Below the pieces are notes generated by a model. The model did no database searches and had not been told where the DNA came from. It saw only the letters and a list, made by a program, of their open reading frames with translations. Below are positions 17,016 to 24,181 of a DNA stretch of 64,000 bases, piece by piece (positions within the stretch are counted from its first letter, which is position 1; the number at the start of each line of letters is the position of its first letter). Origin of the DNA: Lawsonibacter hominis (GTDB lineage Bacteria; Bacillota; Clostridia; Oscillospirales; Oscillospiraceae); the NCBI RefSeq assembly GCF_014287895.1, contig NZ_JACOPP010000017.1:1-64000 (forward strand), given 5' to 3'. A program made the position numbers and the translations under genes.

Positions 17016-17556
17016 TAACAAATCCCTTCCTCGTCAGTATTTCTTTTAGTTTTGCGCGACCTCTTCTAAGCCTGGTTTTGATGGTTGATTCATTGATTGC
17101 CATGCTAAGGGAGATCTCTTGAATCGTTTGAGCGTAGTAATAATATCGTAAAAAAATCTCTTGATCTTGTTCTGGCAACGATTGGATTGCTTTACGAACG
17201 AGCTGTTGCTCCTCGGCCTGCTCAACATCATTCAGCGGATCATTGGGGCCGGGAATATCAAGAAAATCATCTTCTAGTGGAAGAGTTTTTCCCATCTTCC
17301 GTAACTTGTTTTTTGCTTTATTTCTCGCAACGGCAGCAAGCCACCCTTTTACAAAACCCGGTTTCAATTCGGATGATTGCTGCCATGCAGCCAGAAATAC
17401 ATCTGATACGACCTCCTCTCCGTCCTCCTGGGACATAGCACCGCGAAGAATATTCCATACCACAGTAGAAACATAAGGTATGTAAATATCCATAAGTGAT
17501 TCTAGCCCAGACGGATCACCGGTTTGCATTTTATGCAATATGGCATCTTCTCTCAT
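17005..17556 (-). CDS. ECF-type RNA polymerase sigma factor
   Basis: The 183-residue protein has sigma region 2 (EEVVSDVFLAAW near residue 48) and region 4 (AQTIQEISLSMAINESTIKTRLRRGRAKL) and no region 1 or 3, the ECF layout. It should direct RNA polymerase to a small regulon, probably including its own operon. AGGAG lies eight bases before the ATG. The overlapping downstream gene encodes its probable membrane anti-sigma partner. Confidence 0.88.
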   Translation of the reverse strand: MREDAILHKMQTGDPSGLESLMDIYIPYVSTVVWNILRGAMSQEDGEEVVSDVFLAAWQQSSELKPGFVKGWLAAVARNKAKNKLRKMGKTLPLEDDFLDIPGPNDPLNDVEQAEEQQLVRKAIQSLPEQDQEIFLRYYYYAQTIQEISLSMAINESTIKTRLRRGRAKLKEILTRKGFVNEA

Positions 17557-17648
17557 AAGAAAGGCTCCTAACTGTCTTTGAAAGCTGCTTTCGCTTATAA
17601 TATCACACCATTTTGATGCTAGGTTTCAAAAATTTTTGCTTTTGACGG

Positions 17649-17819
17649 CTACTGAAATCGGTAGCAGTTTTGGGAATATTCATCGATGAATTTGAGATAT
17701 TGTTCACGGCTCGTAATTTCTAACGGTAGTCCGTTTTCCGTAGTATGAAATGATACAATGTGATTTTCCTCGTCAATCCATACGCGCCATGATTCGCACA
17801 GATCTTTTTCTACTTCCAT
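17649..17819 (-). CDS. Small acidic protein (56 aa)
   Basis: This short gene encodes a protein starting MEVEKDLCESW and ending SQNCYRFQ, with many Glu/Asp and Trp/Tyr residues. GGAGGG seven bases before the ATG makes it a real gene. It lies upstream of the ECF sigma gene on the same strand, 93 bases apart. I do not recognise the family; it could belong to the sigma module. Confidence 0.6.
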   Translation of the reverse strand: MEVEKDLCESWRVWIDEENHIVSFHTTENGLPLEITSREQYLKFIDEYSQNCYRFQ

Positions 17820-17984
17820 TCAGTATCCCTCCATCTACCATGGTTGCTTAAGAAAATTCTTTATAAAGTTGATTGTTGCAATAAGGACAGAATTTGTTTT
17901 ATATCGCCTCGCATCACTAATATCACATAAAAACTGTGCGTAGTTTCAAAAATTAAAGAGGAAATATATGGAATATATAGCGCG

Positions 17985-18090
17985 TGTGGCATTGCAATTT
18001 TGGCAAGCAATTCGGGTGTGGCCACACTCCGAAATTTTCACAGGCCGCAGGCCCGTGAAAATGCTTGTTGGGGAGCTCCCCAAACCCGCT
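17985..18090. other. Candidate oriT of the ICE
   Basis: This gene-free part of 17,820-18,151 holds a palindrome GTGTGGCCACAC, an inverted repeat TTTTCAC/GTGAAAA (18038-18060), and on the minus strand a TTTGGGGA/TCCCCAA hairpin followed by CAAG (18085-18064). A downstream TGCTTG completes a larger inverted repeat with the CAAGCA. Element A2, which has a relaxase with a related C-terminus, has the same arrangement at 48070. The rest of the gap shows only the palindrome copy at 18093. Confidence 0.45.
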
Positions 18091-18092
18091 GA

Positions 18093-18117
18093 ACTTCTGG
18101 ACACTTTGTCCAGAAGT
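18093..18117. repeat. ICE dispersed palindrome, copy 2 (perfect)
   Basis: The arms ACTTCTGGACA and TGTCCAGAAGT are fully complementary around CTT. It lies 35 bases past the relaxase stop codon. Confidence 0.9.
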
Positions 18118-18151
18118 CCCGGCGCAAGCGCCTGTTGTCGGTGGCCCGGCG

Positions 18152-19558
18152 CTAACGCTCCTGGGCCTTATTTTTTTGCTCGTCCGCGTGGCCGAGCAGG
18201 TGATCGATATTCGCCTTGACTGCTACGGCCTGCCGCATATCCGCCTGGGCCTTGCGGTATTCCGCATAAAGGGCCTTTTTCTTTTCGGAGAGTTCCCGGT
18301 GCTCCTTTTTCAGCGTGTCCATTTTAGGGAGCTTTGCCCCGCCCAAAAGCTCACTCATGGCCACCTTTGCCATCCGGTAGTCTGCCAGCTCCGCCTCGTG
18401 CTGGGCCAGATATTTTCTGCTATACCGGGCCGCTTTGTAGCCGTCAAACACGGGCCGCGTCTTTGCGTACTGCACCACCGCGCCCATGAGCTCGGAGGTT
18501 TTGGAAAGGGTGGCCTCCGTGTCCCGCAGCTCCTCGGCCAGCTTGTGAGCCCGATCCACCGCCGCCTCGGTGCTTGCCACAAGAGCCTCGTAATCGGCAA
18601 GCCCATGCTCCCGGAGATACAGGAGTGCGGCGGCCATCTGCTTTATGTTATAGACTTTGGCCCACCGCTCATAGGCCGGGCCCTTGCCCTGGGCCATGCG
18701 TTCTTGAATGTCGATGATCAGATTGACGCGCCGGGCTGGGGCTGGGCTATCCTGGGGGAGCTCTGGGATGGGCCGCTCCCCGGCAATTGCCGCCCGGATG
18801 TCATCGGGATCGAAACCTGGGCCCAGGGTGGATGCCCGCAGGCGGGTGTACTTATCCTGCCCCGGCACAAGGAACGAGATTGCACCGCCCCGCCCCTGCT
18901 TCACTTGAAAGCCGGACTCCTCCATGAGTCGCAGAAACGCCGGGAAGTCGGCGGGCTTTTGCTCCAGAGCCGCCACGATCCCCAGCCGCACCCGCTGCTG
19001 GGCCGAGGGCGGCTTTTCTCCGATCCATTGTCCATAGTGGAGAAAGCGGCCCTTGCTGTGCTGCTTCGGATTTTGAATGACAGACAGCTCGTGCTCAATG
19101 CACACCCGGTCAGAAAGCCGCCGCACCGCAAAGCTGGAGCCAATGAAGTTATGGAATTTCCGGGAACAGTCCTGGGCGGTGGAGTTGTAATAGATGTGGT
19201 TGTGAATGTGGCCCTTGTCAATGTGGGTACAGACAAAGAACTGATACTTGCCCTTTGTCCAGCGCATGGCTGTTTCATAGCCGATTTTGTTTGCCTCCTC
19301 CGGCGTGACCTCACCGGGCGGGAACGCCTGCCGGATCTGAAAGAACAGGGCCCCGCGCTCCACGGCCCGGCCCGTTTCCGCCTGGTACTGGCTTTTCAGC
19401 AGCAGGAACTCAGCGGGGGCGGATGCCGGATCACAGAGATAGGCAGACACGGCCCCCAGCTTTTTCGGATTGAGCCCATAGGCAAACCGCTCCTCCATCG
19501 TCTGGATGGCCGTTTTCCCAGCGGCTACCTTATAGGGCCGGATGTAGGTTGTAGCGAT
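18152..19558 (-). CDS. MOBP-type relaxase (Tn1549 family)
   Basis: The relaxase nicks the ICE oriT, stays bound to the 5' end and pilots the strand into the recipient. Family features are GKYQFFVCTHIDKGHIHNHIYYNS with the metal-binding His residues, and a long helical C-terminus. The conserved N-terminus (TYIRPYKVAAGKTAIQT) lies upstream of the first ATG at 19498 and is in frame. The only start that fits GGAGG with a 7-base spacer is ATC at 19558, giving 468 residues. Either a rare ATC start is used or the start codon has mutated. The CD1845-type gene precedes it on the same strand. Confidence 0.85.
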   Translation of the reverse strand: MATTYIRPYKVAAGKTAIQTMEERFAYGLNPKKLGAVSAYLCDPASAPAEFLLLKSQYQAETGRAVERGALFFQIRQAFPPGEVTPEEANKIGYETAMRWTKGKYQFFVCTHIDKGHIHNHIYYNSTAQDCSRKFHNFIGSSFAVRRLSDRVCIEHELSVIQNPKQHSKGRFLHYGQWIGEKPPSAQQRVRLGIVAALEQKPADFPAFLRLMEESGFQVKQGRGGAISFLVPGQDKYTRLRASTLGPGFDPDDIRAAIAGERPIPELPQDSPAPARRVNLIIDIQERMAQGKGPAYERWAKVYNIKQMAAALLYLREHGLADYEALVASTEAAVDRAHKLAEELRDTEATLSKTSELMGAVVQYAKTRPVFDGYKAARYSRKYLAQHEAELADYRMAKVAMSELLGGAKLPKMDTLKKEHRELSEKKKALYAEYRKAQADMRQAVAVKANIDHLLGHADEQKNKAQER

Positions 19559-19619
19559 AGCCGCACCTCCTTTCCCAGCAGAAAAAACGGGCGGCGGTCT
19601 GTTCCACCCGCCGCCCGGA

Positions 19620-19644
19620 ACTTCTGGACAAAGCGTCCAGAAGT
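19620..19644. repeat. ICE dispersed palindrome, copy 3
   Basis: Arms ACTTCTGGAC and GTCCAGAAGT flank AAAGC. It lies in the gap between the CD1845-type gene and the relaxase gene. Confidence 0.9.
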
Positions 19645-19645
19645 A

Positions 19646-19936
19646 TCAGCTTGCCATAAAGTCCATCGCCGCATACTTTACACCATACAGGCGCTCCACC
19701 AGCCAGCCGCCCAGGGCCGGGAGCCCAAAGGGGGAAACCAGGAACGCCAGCACCAGCATGGCGATACACCCGGTATGCAGCCCTGCAAAAAAGGCGCAGG
19801 CCGCCAGCAGGACGAAAACCGTACACGCCAGCCAGCACACCGCCCCCGCTATGCAGGAGAGGAACGAGAGCACCGCCACAGTGAGCATCAGCGCCAGAAC
19901 AAAGGGGGCTGCGATAATTTTTATGATTGTCCGCAT
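19646..19936 (-). CDS. CD1845-family small membrane protein
   Basis: The 96-residue protein has two or three hydrophobic helices and ends GGWLVERLYGVKYAAMDFMAS. AGGAGG precedes the ATG. Proteins of this kind (named after C. difficile CD1845) sit beside the relaxase in Tn1549-type elements. The function is unknown; membrane location suggests a link with the transfer channel. The TIR operon now separates it from mobC. Confidence 0.7.
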   Translation of the reverse strand: MRTIIKIIAAPFVLALMLTVAVLSFLSCIAGAVCWLACTVFVLLAACAFFAGLHTGCIAMLVLAFLVSPFGLPALGGWLVERLYGVKYAAMDFMAS

Positions 19937-20046
19937 CGTTCATACCTCCTACAAAAGTTCGTTATTTGCCTCTATATGTATATTATAACTCCGCAGGAGA
20001 GGGCCAACAAGGATGCCTCCAAGCCCTTATAAAGCAAAGAGAATAT

Positions 20047-20075
20047 TTGACGTGAACCCAGAAAAATGGTAAAAT
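20047..20075 (+). promoter_or_regulatory. Promoter of the TIR operon
   Basis: TTGACG at 20047-20052 and TAAAAT at 20070-20075 are 17 bases apart, 34 bases before the ATG. TGG directly before the -10 box resembles an extended -10. Confidence 0.75.
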
Positions 20076-20108
20076 TATCTTAATATAGTTTATAAGGGGT
20101 GATTGTTC

Positions 20109-20534
20109 ATGGCAAAGAAAAAGATCTTTGTTTCTTTTGATTTTGAAAAAGATAGGCATTACAAATACGCTTTAAATATGTGGGATAAAAATCCTGAATT
20201 TGAGTTTACTTGTGACGATAGATCTCCAAGTGAAATTCAAACGGATAGTGTAGCTGTTGTTAAAAATGTTTTATCTAGAAAAATAAACGAAGCAACTTAT
20301 GTAATAGTCATTGTCGGCGAAGATGCAAATAAGTTACATAAGGACTGGAGAGAAATTGGCTATCGTAATTGGCAGAATTATGAAATTGCAAAAGCCAAAC
20401 AACTTGGGAAAAGGATTATTGCTGTTCAGATTAACTCGCACTACGAATATCCGGAAGAATTGAAAGGCGTAAACGCTGTACGGGTGTATAGTTTTACTCA
20501 AGATGCTATTATCAAGGCTATAAGAGGTTATTAA
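20109..20534 (+). CDS. TIR-like protein of the Thoeris ThsB/MTH538 type
   Basis: The 141-residue single-domain protein has the ThsB-like TIR layout: KKIFVSFDFEKD at the N-terminus, YVIVIVGE in the middle and WQNYEIAKAKQLGKRIIAVQIN. Glu92 in the YEI motif is where the catalytic Glu of NAD-consuming TIR domains lies. In Thoeris defence such a protein senses phage and makes a cyclic ADP-ribose signal. Here there is no ThsA (SIR2/SLOG) gene; a membrane protein gene follows after three bases. The AT-rich gene has its own promoter, and AAGGGG lies nine bases before the ATG. It runs against the surrounding ICE genes. The TTG at 20103 is an alternative start. Confidence 0.75.
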   Translation: MAKKKIFVSFDFEKDRHYKYALNMWDKNPEFEFTCDDRSPSEIQTDSVAVVKNVLSRKINEATYVIVIVGEDANKLHKDWREIGYRNWQNYEIAKAKQLGKRIIAVQINSHYEYPEELKGVNAVRVYSFTQDAIIKAIRGY

Positions 20535-20537
20535 GTA

Positions 20538-21125
20538 TTGGAGAAGATTGATTTACTCTACGATCATTATAAAGAAACAATGCAACTAAGCCTCAATATG
20601 CAGAAAAAGAGAGGTACGCTTTTTGTTGTATTTTGCATTTTTGAACTACTCAACTTTTCCATGCTACTGTTCCCCGAAAAAATAACAGCAAGTATATCAC
20701 AATATATCCTTTCACAATATAATATCTCAGTTGATTTTAGCATAGCAATTTTACAATCTGCGATTTGGATTGCCCTATCATATATTATGATCCGCTATTA
20801 CCAGACAAATATCTATATTGAACGTCAATATAAATATATTGCTGTGTTAGAAGATAAAATATCAACCATGTTGAAAGAACCCTGCTTTAAACGTGAAAGT
20901 GATAACTATTTAGAAAAGTATCCCATTGTTTTGGACCTAATTTCCATGTTTTATACATGGATTATCCCTCTTTTGATTATAATTATCAATATAGGAAAAC
21001 TTTGGATGGAATTTAGGACAGCAAGCAATTTATGGAGCGTAATATTTGATACACTGTGTTGCGGTTTTACAGCAGTGCTAACAATTATGTACTTAGCGAT
21101 GATGCACCCACGCCATAAAAACTAA
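20538..21125 (+). CDS. Four-helix membrane protein, probable effector partner of the TIR protein
   Basis: The 195-residue protein has four hydrophobic segments at about residues 27-46, 68-88, 130-157 and 165-189. A charged cytoplasmic stretch (about 89-129) contains a likely short coiled coil. A TTG start three bases after the TIR stop implies coupling; AGAGG lies ten bases upstream. No enzyme motif is visible. In known two-gene conflict systems a small multi-helix membrane protein often acts as a pore-forming effector switched on by a nucleotide signal. That role is inferred only from the pairing. I do not recognise the family. Confidence 0.65.
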   Translation: MEKIDLLYDHYKETMQLSLNMQKKRGTLFVVFCIFELLNFSMLLFPEKITASISQYILSQYNISVDFSIAILQSAIWIALSYIMIRYYQTNIYIERQYKYIAVLEDKISTMLKEPCFKRESDNYLEKYPIVLDLISMFYTWIIPLLIIIINIGKLWMEFRTASNLWSVIFDTLCCGFTAVLTIMYLAMMHPRHKN

Positions 21126-21133
21126 TAAACGGG

Positions 21134-21165
21134 TGTAAGAGGGGGGAGAAATCCCCCCTCTTACA
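21134..21165. terminator. Terminator between the TIR operon and mobC
   Basis: A perfect 13-bp stem (21134-21146 with 21153-21165) with a 6-base loop lies nine bases after the membrane protein gene and overlaps the last codons of convergent mobC. Confidence 0.8.
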
Positions 21166-21508
21166 TATTGATAACGGCGGAGAGCTTTTCCAGTAGATCG
21201 GAAAGGGGCCGCCACAGCTTTTCATAGTCCCGTTGCAGAGCTTTGATCTCCTCCGGGTAAATGCCGCCGTAGGTATTCGCCTGGATTGCCACCTGGTTTA
21301 GATTGTTGGAGCACCGCCGCTGGAGCGACACCAGCTCCTGGACGGGTGACAGGTCAACGTGGAGCACATACCCATTGAGGGCCATTTTCCGCATATAGGC
21401 TCCCATGTTGCGGATGCCCGCCTCGGCCATGCGTTCCCGGATCAGCGCCTGCTCTTCCTCAGACACCATTACATGGAGATGGATGGGGCGGCGGCGTTTC
21501 TTTGTCAC
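21161..21508 (-). CDS. mobC: MobC-like relaxosome accessory protein
   Basis: This 115-residue protein has a ribbon-helix-helix-like N-terminus (HLHVMVSEEEQALIRERMAEAGIRNMGAYMRKMALNG) and the MobC segment SLQRRCSNNLNQVAIQANTYG. MobC binds oriT, opens the DNA around nic and helps the relaxase. The GTG start is preceded by GGAGGAG and overlaps the upstream stop by four bases. In related elements it lies directly upstream of the CD1845/relaxase genes; here the TIR operon comes between. Confidence 0.85.
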   Translation of the reverse strand: MTKKRRRPIHLHVMVSEEEQALIRERMAEAGIRNMGAYMRKMALNGYVLHVDLSPVQELVSLQRRCSNNLNQVAIQANTYGGIYPEEIKALQRDYEKLWRPLSDLLEKLSAVINM

Positions 21509-21669
21509 CGCTCCTCCCGTTCCAGGCTCCGGCAGACGCGGGGCGGCTCCTTTACCTTGTCCAGCGCCTTTTCCCGTTTCGGGGGCTGGGCAGGGATCGG
21601 CGTATTGAATACCCCGGAGAGCCGCAGGGCCTCCTGGTTGGCAAAATCCTGTTCACGCTTCTTTTCCAT
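21505..21669 (-). CDS. Small charged protein upstream of mobC
   Basis: The 54-residue protein begins MEKKREQDFANQEALRLSGVFNTP and is rich in Lys, Arg and Glu. It overlaps mobC by four bases and follows the 21,680-22,462 gene, so it is part of the same transcript. The family is not recognised. Confidence 0.5.
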   Translation of the reverse strand: MEKKREQDFANQEALRLSGVFNTPIPAQPPKREKALDKVKEPPRVCRSLEREER

Positions 21670-21679
21670 AACAGTTCTC

Positions 21680-22462
21680 CTATCTGTCACCCCGGTCAGG
21701 GGCTTTCTTTTTAGGGCCGTCCGGGGCCCGCTGCTCCTGGGCCTCCCGTTGGGCCGCTTTCAGTTGTTCGGCAATCGGGGGCTGGTGTTTGGCCTCCTTG
21801 TGAGCCCGCGCCACCTCCTGGCGTTCAATGCTGTGGACACGAACGGCCAGTTGCTCCGGGGTGATGTATTCTTTCACCACATAACTGCCGAAGTCAGGGT
21901 AAAACCATGTCAGCCGTTTCTGATCCGGGACACGGTGAGCATCCTCCCATTTCCCCACCACCTGGGCCTGGGCATCCATCTGCCTCCGAATGTCCAAATT
22001 TTCACGGGCGGGCCGAAGCTCATAGTCCTGCATTTCCCGATCTGTCAGGGGATGGGCATAGATGATGGCTCCCCACGCCTGGAACGACTCACCGGGCACT
22101 TGCTGTCGGGTAAAGTACAAATCCATGTGGACAGGGCGGTTAAAGTAGCTGTTCGGGTAAGTGCCGATGTCGATGGGCCGCTGGGTGGAGTAGTATTTGT
22201 AGGTTTCCTTATCCGGGGCCTGCTCTATCTCAAACACATGATAGCGCCGCTGATAGTCCTCTGCCCGATTGTGCAAATCCCGTTCCGCCATATCGGGCTC
22301 GTTGTGGTAGTGGCCCCAAAAGAAGTCGCGGTGTCCGTCCTGCTCATTGAATTGCCATGTCACATAGGGGTTAGGGGCCTTGGGGTTTTCGCCCAGCACA
22401 AAGCCGCATTTGTTATCAAACAGGATCGTGCAGCGGATCACATAGCCTTGATTTTCTTCCAG
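21680..22462 (-). CDS. ICE-conserved hypothetical protein (near-cognate start)
   Basis: The protein of about 260 residues begins LEENQGYVIRCTILFDNKCGFVLGENPKAPNPYVTWQF and ends in a Lys/Arg/Gln-rich tail. Related Tn1549-type elements carry a similar protein next to mobC; its function is unknown. No ATG, GTG or TTG lies at a sensible place. GGAGG with a 7-base spacer leads to CTG at 22462, and an adjacent ATT would have a 4-base spacer. The longer open frame upstream does not look coding. Confidence 0.6.
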   Translation of the reverse strand: MEENQGYVIRCTILFDNKCGFVLGENPKAPNPYVTWQFNEQDGHRDFFWGHYHNEPDMAERDLHNRAEDYQRRYHVFEIEQAPDKETYKYYSTQRPIDIGTYPNSYFNRPVHMDLYFTRQQVPGESFQAWGAIIYAHPLTDREMQDYELRPARENLDIRRQMDAQAQVVGKWEDAHRVPDQKRLTWFYPDFGSYVVKEYITPEQLAVRVHSIERQEVARAHKEAKHQPPIAEQLKAAQREAQEQRAPDGPKKKAPDRGDR

Positions 22463-22578
22463 AATAACACCTCCTTGATGTTGACAGCATCCGGGCCAAA
22501 CAGGGGCAGGCCGTAGAAACACACGGCCCACCCCAAAAGCGGCCCCGAAAAGCCTTGTAATCAGCGGGTTTCGAGGGC

Positions 22579-22947
22579 CTAATTGTCAACGCCCCAGCCC
22601 CGCTTTTTCCGCATATATTCCCGCTGTTGGCGGCGGTGGGCTTTCTTTGCACAGGCCGCCGAGCAGTAAGCCTGCCGCCGATCCGGGGCAACGGGCCCGC
22701 CGCAGATAGGGCAAATCTTAAAATCCGGCCTGGGCCCCTCGGTCAAGAGGGCGGCCTCCAGCGCCGGATCGAGGGGCAGCACCGCCTCCCGAAAGTAGCG
22801 GCACAGCGCCCCCGTCCAGCATTTCCCCAGCATATAGCACTCGCAGTCCAGGGGCAGGCAGCCGCACTCCCGATCATAGTTGGCACACCATTTTGTTACC
22901 AGGGCTCGGATCGCCCGTTTTTCCTCGCGCGTCAGTTCACGGGCCAA
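22579..22947 (-). CDS. Cysteine-rich VLP-type zinc protein
   Basis: The 122-residue protein has a block of Cys residues (YDRECGCLPLDCECYMLGKCWTGALC) and a second zinc-ribbon-like part (CPICGGPVAPDRRQAYCSAACAKKAHR). Both should bind zinc. It is a constant member of Tn1549-type transfer operons, without known function. The start is a TTG at 22947 with GGAGG seven bases upstream. Confidence 0.7.
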   Translation of the reverse strand: MARELTREEKRAIRALVTKWCANYDRECGCLPLDCECYMLGKCWTGALCRYFREAVLPLDPALEAALLTEGPRPDFKICPICGGPVAPDRRQAYCSAACAKKAHRRQQREYMRKKRGWGVDN

Positions 22948-22951
22948 GCCG

Positions 22952-23128
22952 TCACCTCCCGCCAGCCGGGGCCCACATAAGCTCCCGGTAGCAGGACACG
23001 CAGCCAATCCCGCGCCAGTAGGGACACCCGGAACACCGGGAGCCCCTAGGCGGCTTTGCCGGGGTCGGAGCCTGGGGGCGGGGCTTCTGCTGCATCATCT
23101 TTTCATAGGGGCTGTTGGTAAACCTCAT
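22952..23128 (-). CDS. Small Cys-rich protein (58 aa)
   Basis: The short protein starts MRFTNSPYEKMMQQKPRP and carries CSGCPYWRGIGCVSC. The ATG overlaps the DUF4366 stop (ATGA), so it is translationally coupled. The four Cys residues could hold zinc. Similar small genes sit here in related ICEs; function is unknown. Confidence 0.65.
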   Translation of the reverse strand: MRFTNSPYEKMMQQKPRPQAPTPAKPPRGSRCSGCPYWRGIGCVSCYRELMWAPAGGR

Positions 23129-23910
23129 TTGTCCGCCTCCTCTCCGTCCTCGTCCTCCTCGTCCCAGGGCGGGCCGTCATCGTCATCGTCCCCGTAGCCA
23201 TCCGGCTCGTCATAGTCCGTGAGCTCGTCGCCGTAGTCCTCCTGGGGCGCGGCGGCTTTCTGCTGTTTGGGGCGCAGCACCTTGAAATAGAACGCCGCTC
23301 CGCCGCCCACCAGGGCCACAGCCAGCACCGCCAGGAGCATCCCCGTGTTGCCGCTCGTTTCCGGCTCGCCCTCCTCCGGGGCGGGCTCCTCGGTTTCCGT
23401 GGGCTCCGGCTCCGGCTCCGGCTCAACACCCACGCACTTGTTCATATTGACAGAGCAGACGGCACAATCCGTATTGACGGCCCCTGCCTCGCATTTTTCA
23501 GAGCAGGAGCACACCGCCTGTTCCACGCCAGCGGCCTCCGCCGCAGCCAGCAGATCGGCCTCGTCCACAACGCTGAAAAAGTAGGTTTCGTACTGTTCGC
23601 CCTCTTCGTCCACGGGCTTGTCATAGTCAATGACGATATAGAACGTGTTGCCGCCGCTGGTCTGGACGGTAATAAACTGCTTGTTGGTGTGCTCGTCATA
23701 GAGCAGATCGCGGGTCACAAGGTTGCCCTCTTCGGAAAAGCCCTCGCCGGGCTTAATGGTGGGCTCCGGGGCGGGAGTTTCCTCCGTCATGGTGGGATCG
23801 CCGTAGTCCGCGCCCTCGCCGCCGTCCGCGTAAGCATACGCCGGGACGCTAAAACCGCATAAAAGAACGACGGCGCAAAGCGCCGCCGCCATCACCCGAA
23901 AGCGTTTCAT
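23125..23910 (-). CDS. DUF4366 surface protein of the transfer apparatus
   Basis: The 261-residue protein has a signal peptide (cleavage near AYA), an extracytoplasmic domain (about 60-150) with a Cys cluster, and a repetitive Glu/Pro spacer. A C-terminal membrane helix (GMLLAVLAVALVGGGAAFYF) and a very acidic cytoplasmic tail follow. This fits the DUF4366 proteins of Tn1549-like ICEs, likely exposed at the donor surface. The ATG at 23910 is favoured over an in-frame TTG at 23916 by ribosome binding site spacing. Confidence 0.75.
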   Translation of the reverse strand: MKRFRVMAAALCAVVLLCGFSVPAYAYADGGEGADYGDPTMTEETPAPEPTIKPGEGFSEEGNLVTRDLLYDEHTNKQFITVQTSGGNTFYIVIDYDKPVDEEGEQYETYFFSVVDEADLLAAAEAAGVEQAVCSCSEKCEAGAVNTDCAVCSVNMNKCVGVEPEPEPEPTETEEPAPEEGEPETSGNTGMLLAVLAVALVGGGAAFYFKVLRPKQQKAAAPQEDYGDELTDYDEPDGYGDDDDDGPPWDEEDEDGEEADK

Positions 23911-23912
23911 CT

Positions 23913-24167
23913 TCAATTTTCCTCCTTTCCGCCGTCCTCGGACTTCTGGACACTTTGTCCAGAGGTACCGCCGTCCCGGAGCCGCTGGAGCACCAGGGGC
24001 AGCTCCTCCAGGGAAACGCTCATGCCCCGCACAATGTCCACGATCTCCTCGTTTTCCGCCTCCCGGTGCTTTTGCTCCAGCTCTTTCAGCCGGGCCTGCT
24101 GTTCGCTGATTTTGGCCTTGACCTTATCAATCTCGGCCTGGATTTTTTGGCTTTTGCTTGCCGCCAT
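23913..24167 (-). CDS. DUF4315 coiled-coil protein
   Basis: The 84-residue protein is mostly a charged coiled coil (about 8-45: IDKVKAKISEQQARLKELEQKH), as in DUF4315 proteins of Tn1549-type elements. Function is unknown. AAGGAGG lies seven bases before the ATG. The last 15 residues are encoded by the dispersed palindrome and look like an addition. Confidence 0.7.
   Translation of the reverse strand: MAASKSQKIQAEIDKVKAKISEQQARLKELEQKHREAENEEIVDIVRGMSVSLEELPLVLQRLRDGGTSGQSVQKSEDGGKEEN
23942..23966. repeat. ICE dispersed palindrome, copy 4 (coding)
   Basis: One mismatch in the right arm. It lies within the 3' end of the DUF4315 gene, where it encodes TSGQSVQKS on the minus strand. Confidence 0.9.
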
Positions 24168-24181
24168 AGATAACCTCCTTG

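Noticed and set aside
18065..20032. Open frame of 655 codons on the plus strand opposite the relaxase gene
   Set aside because: It has no domain or ribosome binding site and is the antisense of a well-supported relaxase and a membrane protein.
23395..23425. GGCTCC hexamer repeat
   Set aside because: It encodes the Glu-Pro spacer of the DUF4366 protein, a common wall-spanning spacer; no sign of a functional DNA repeat.
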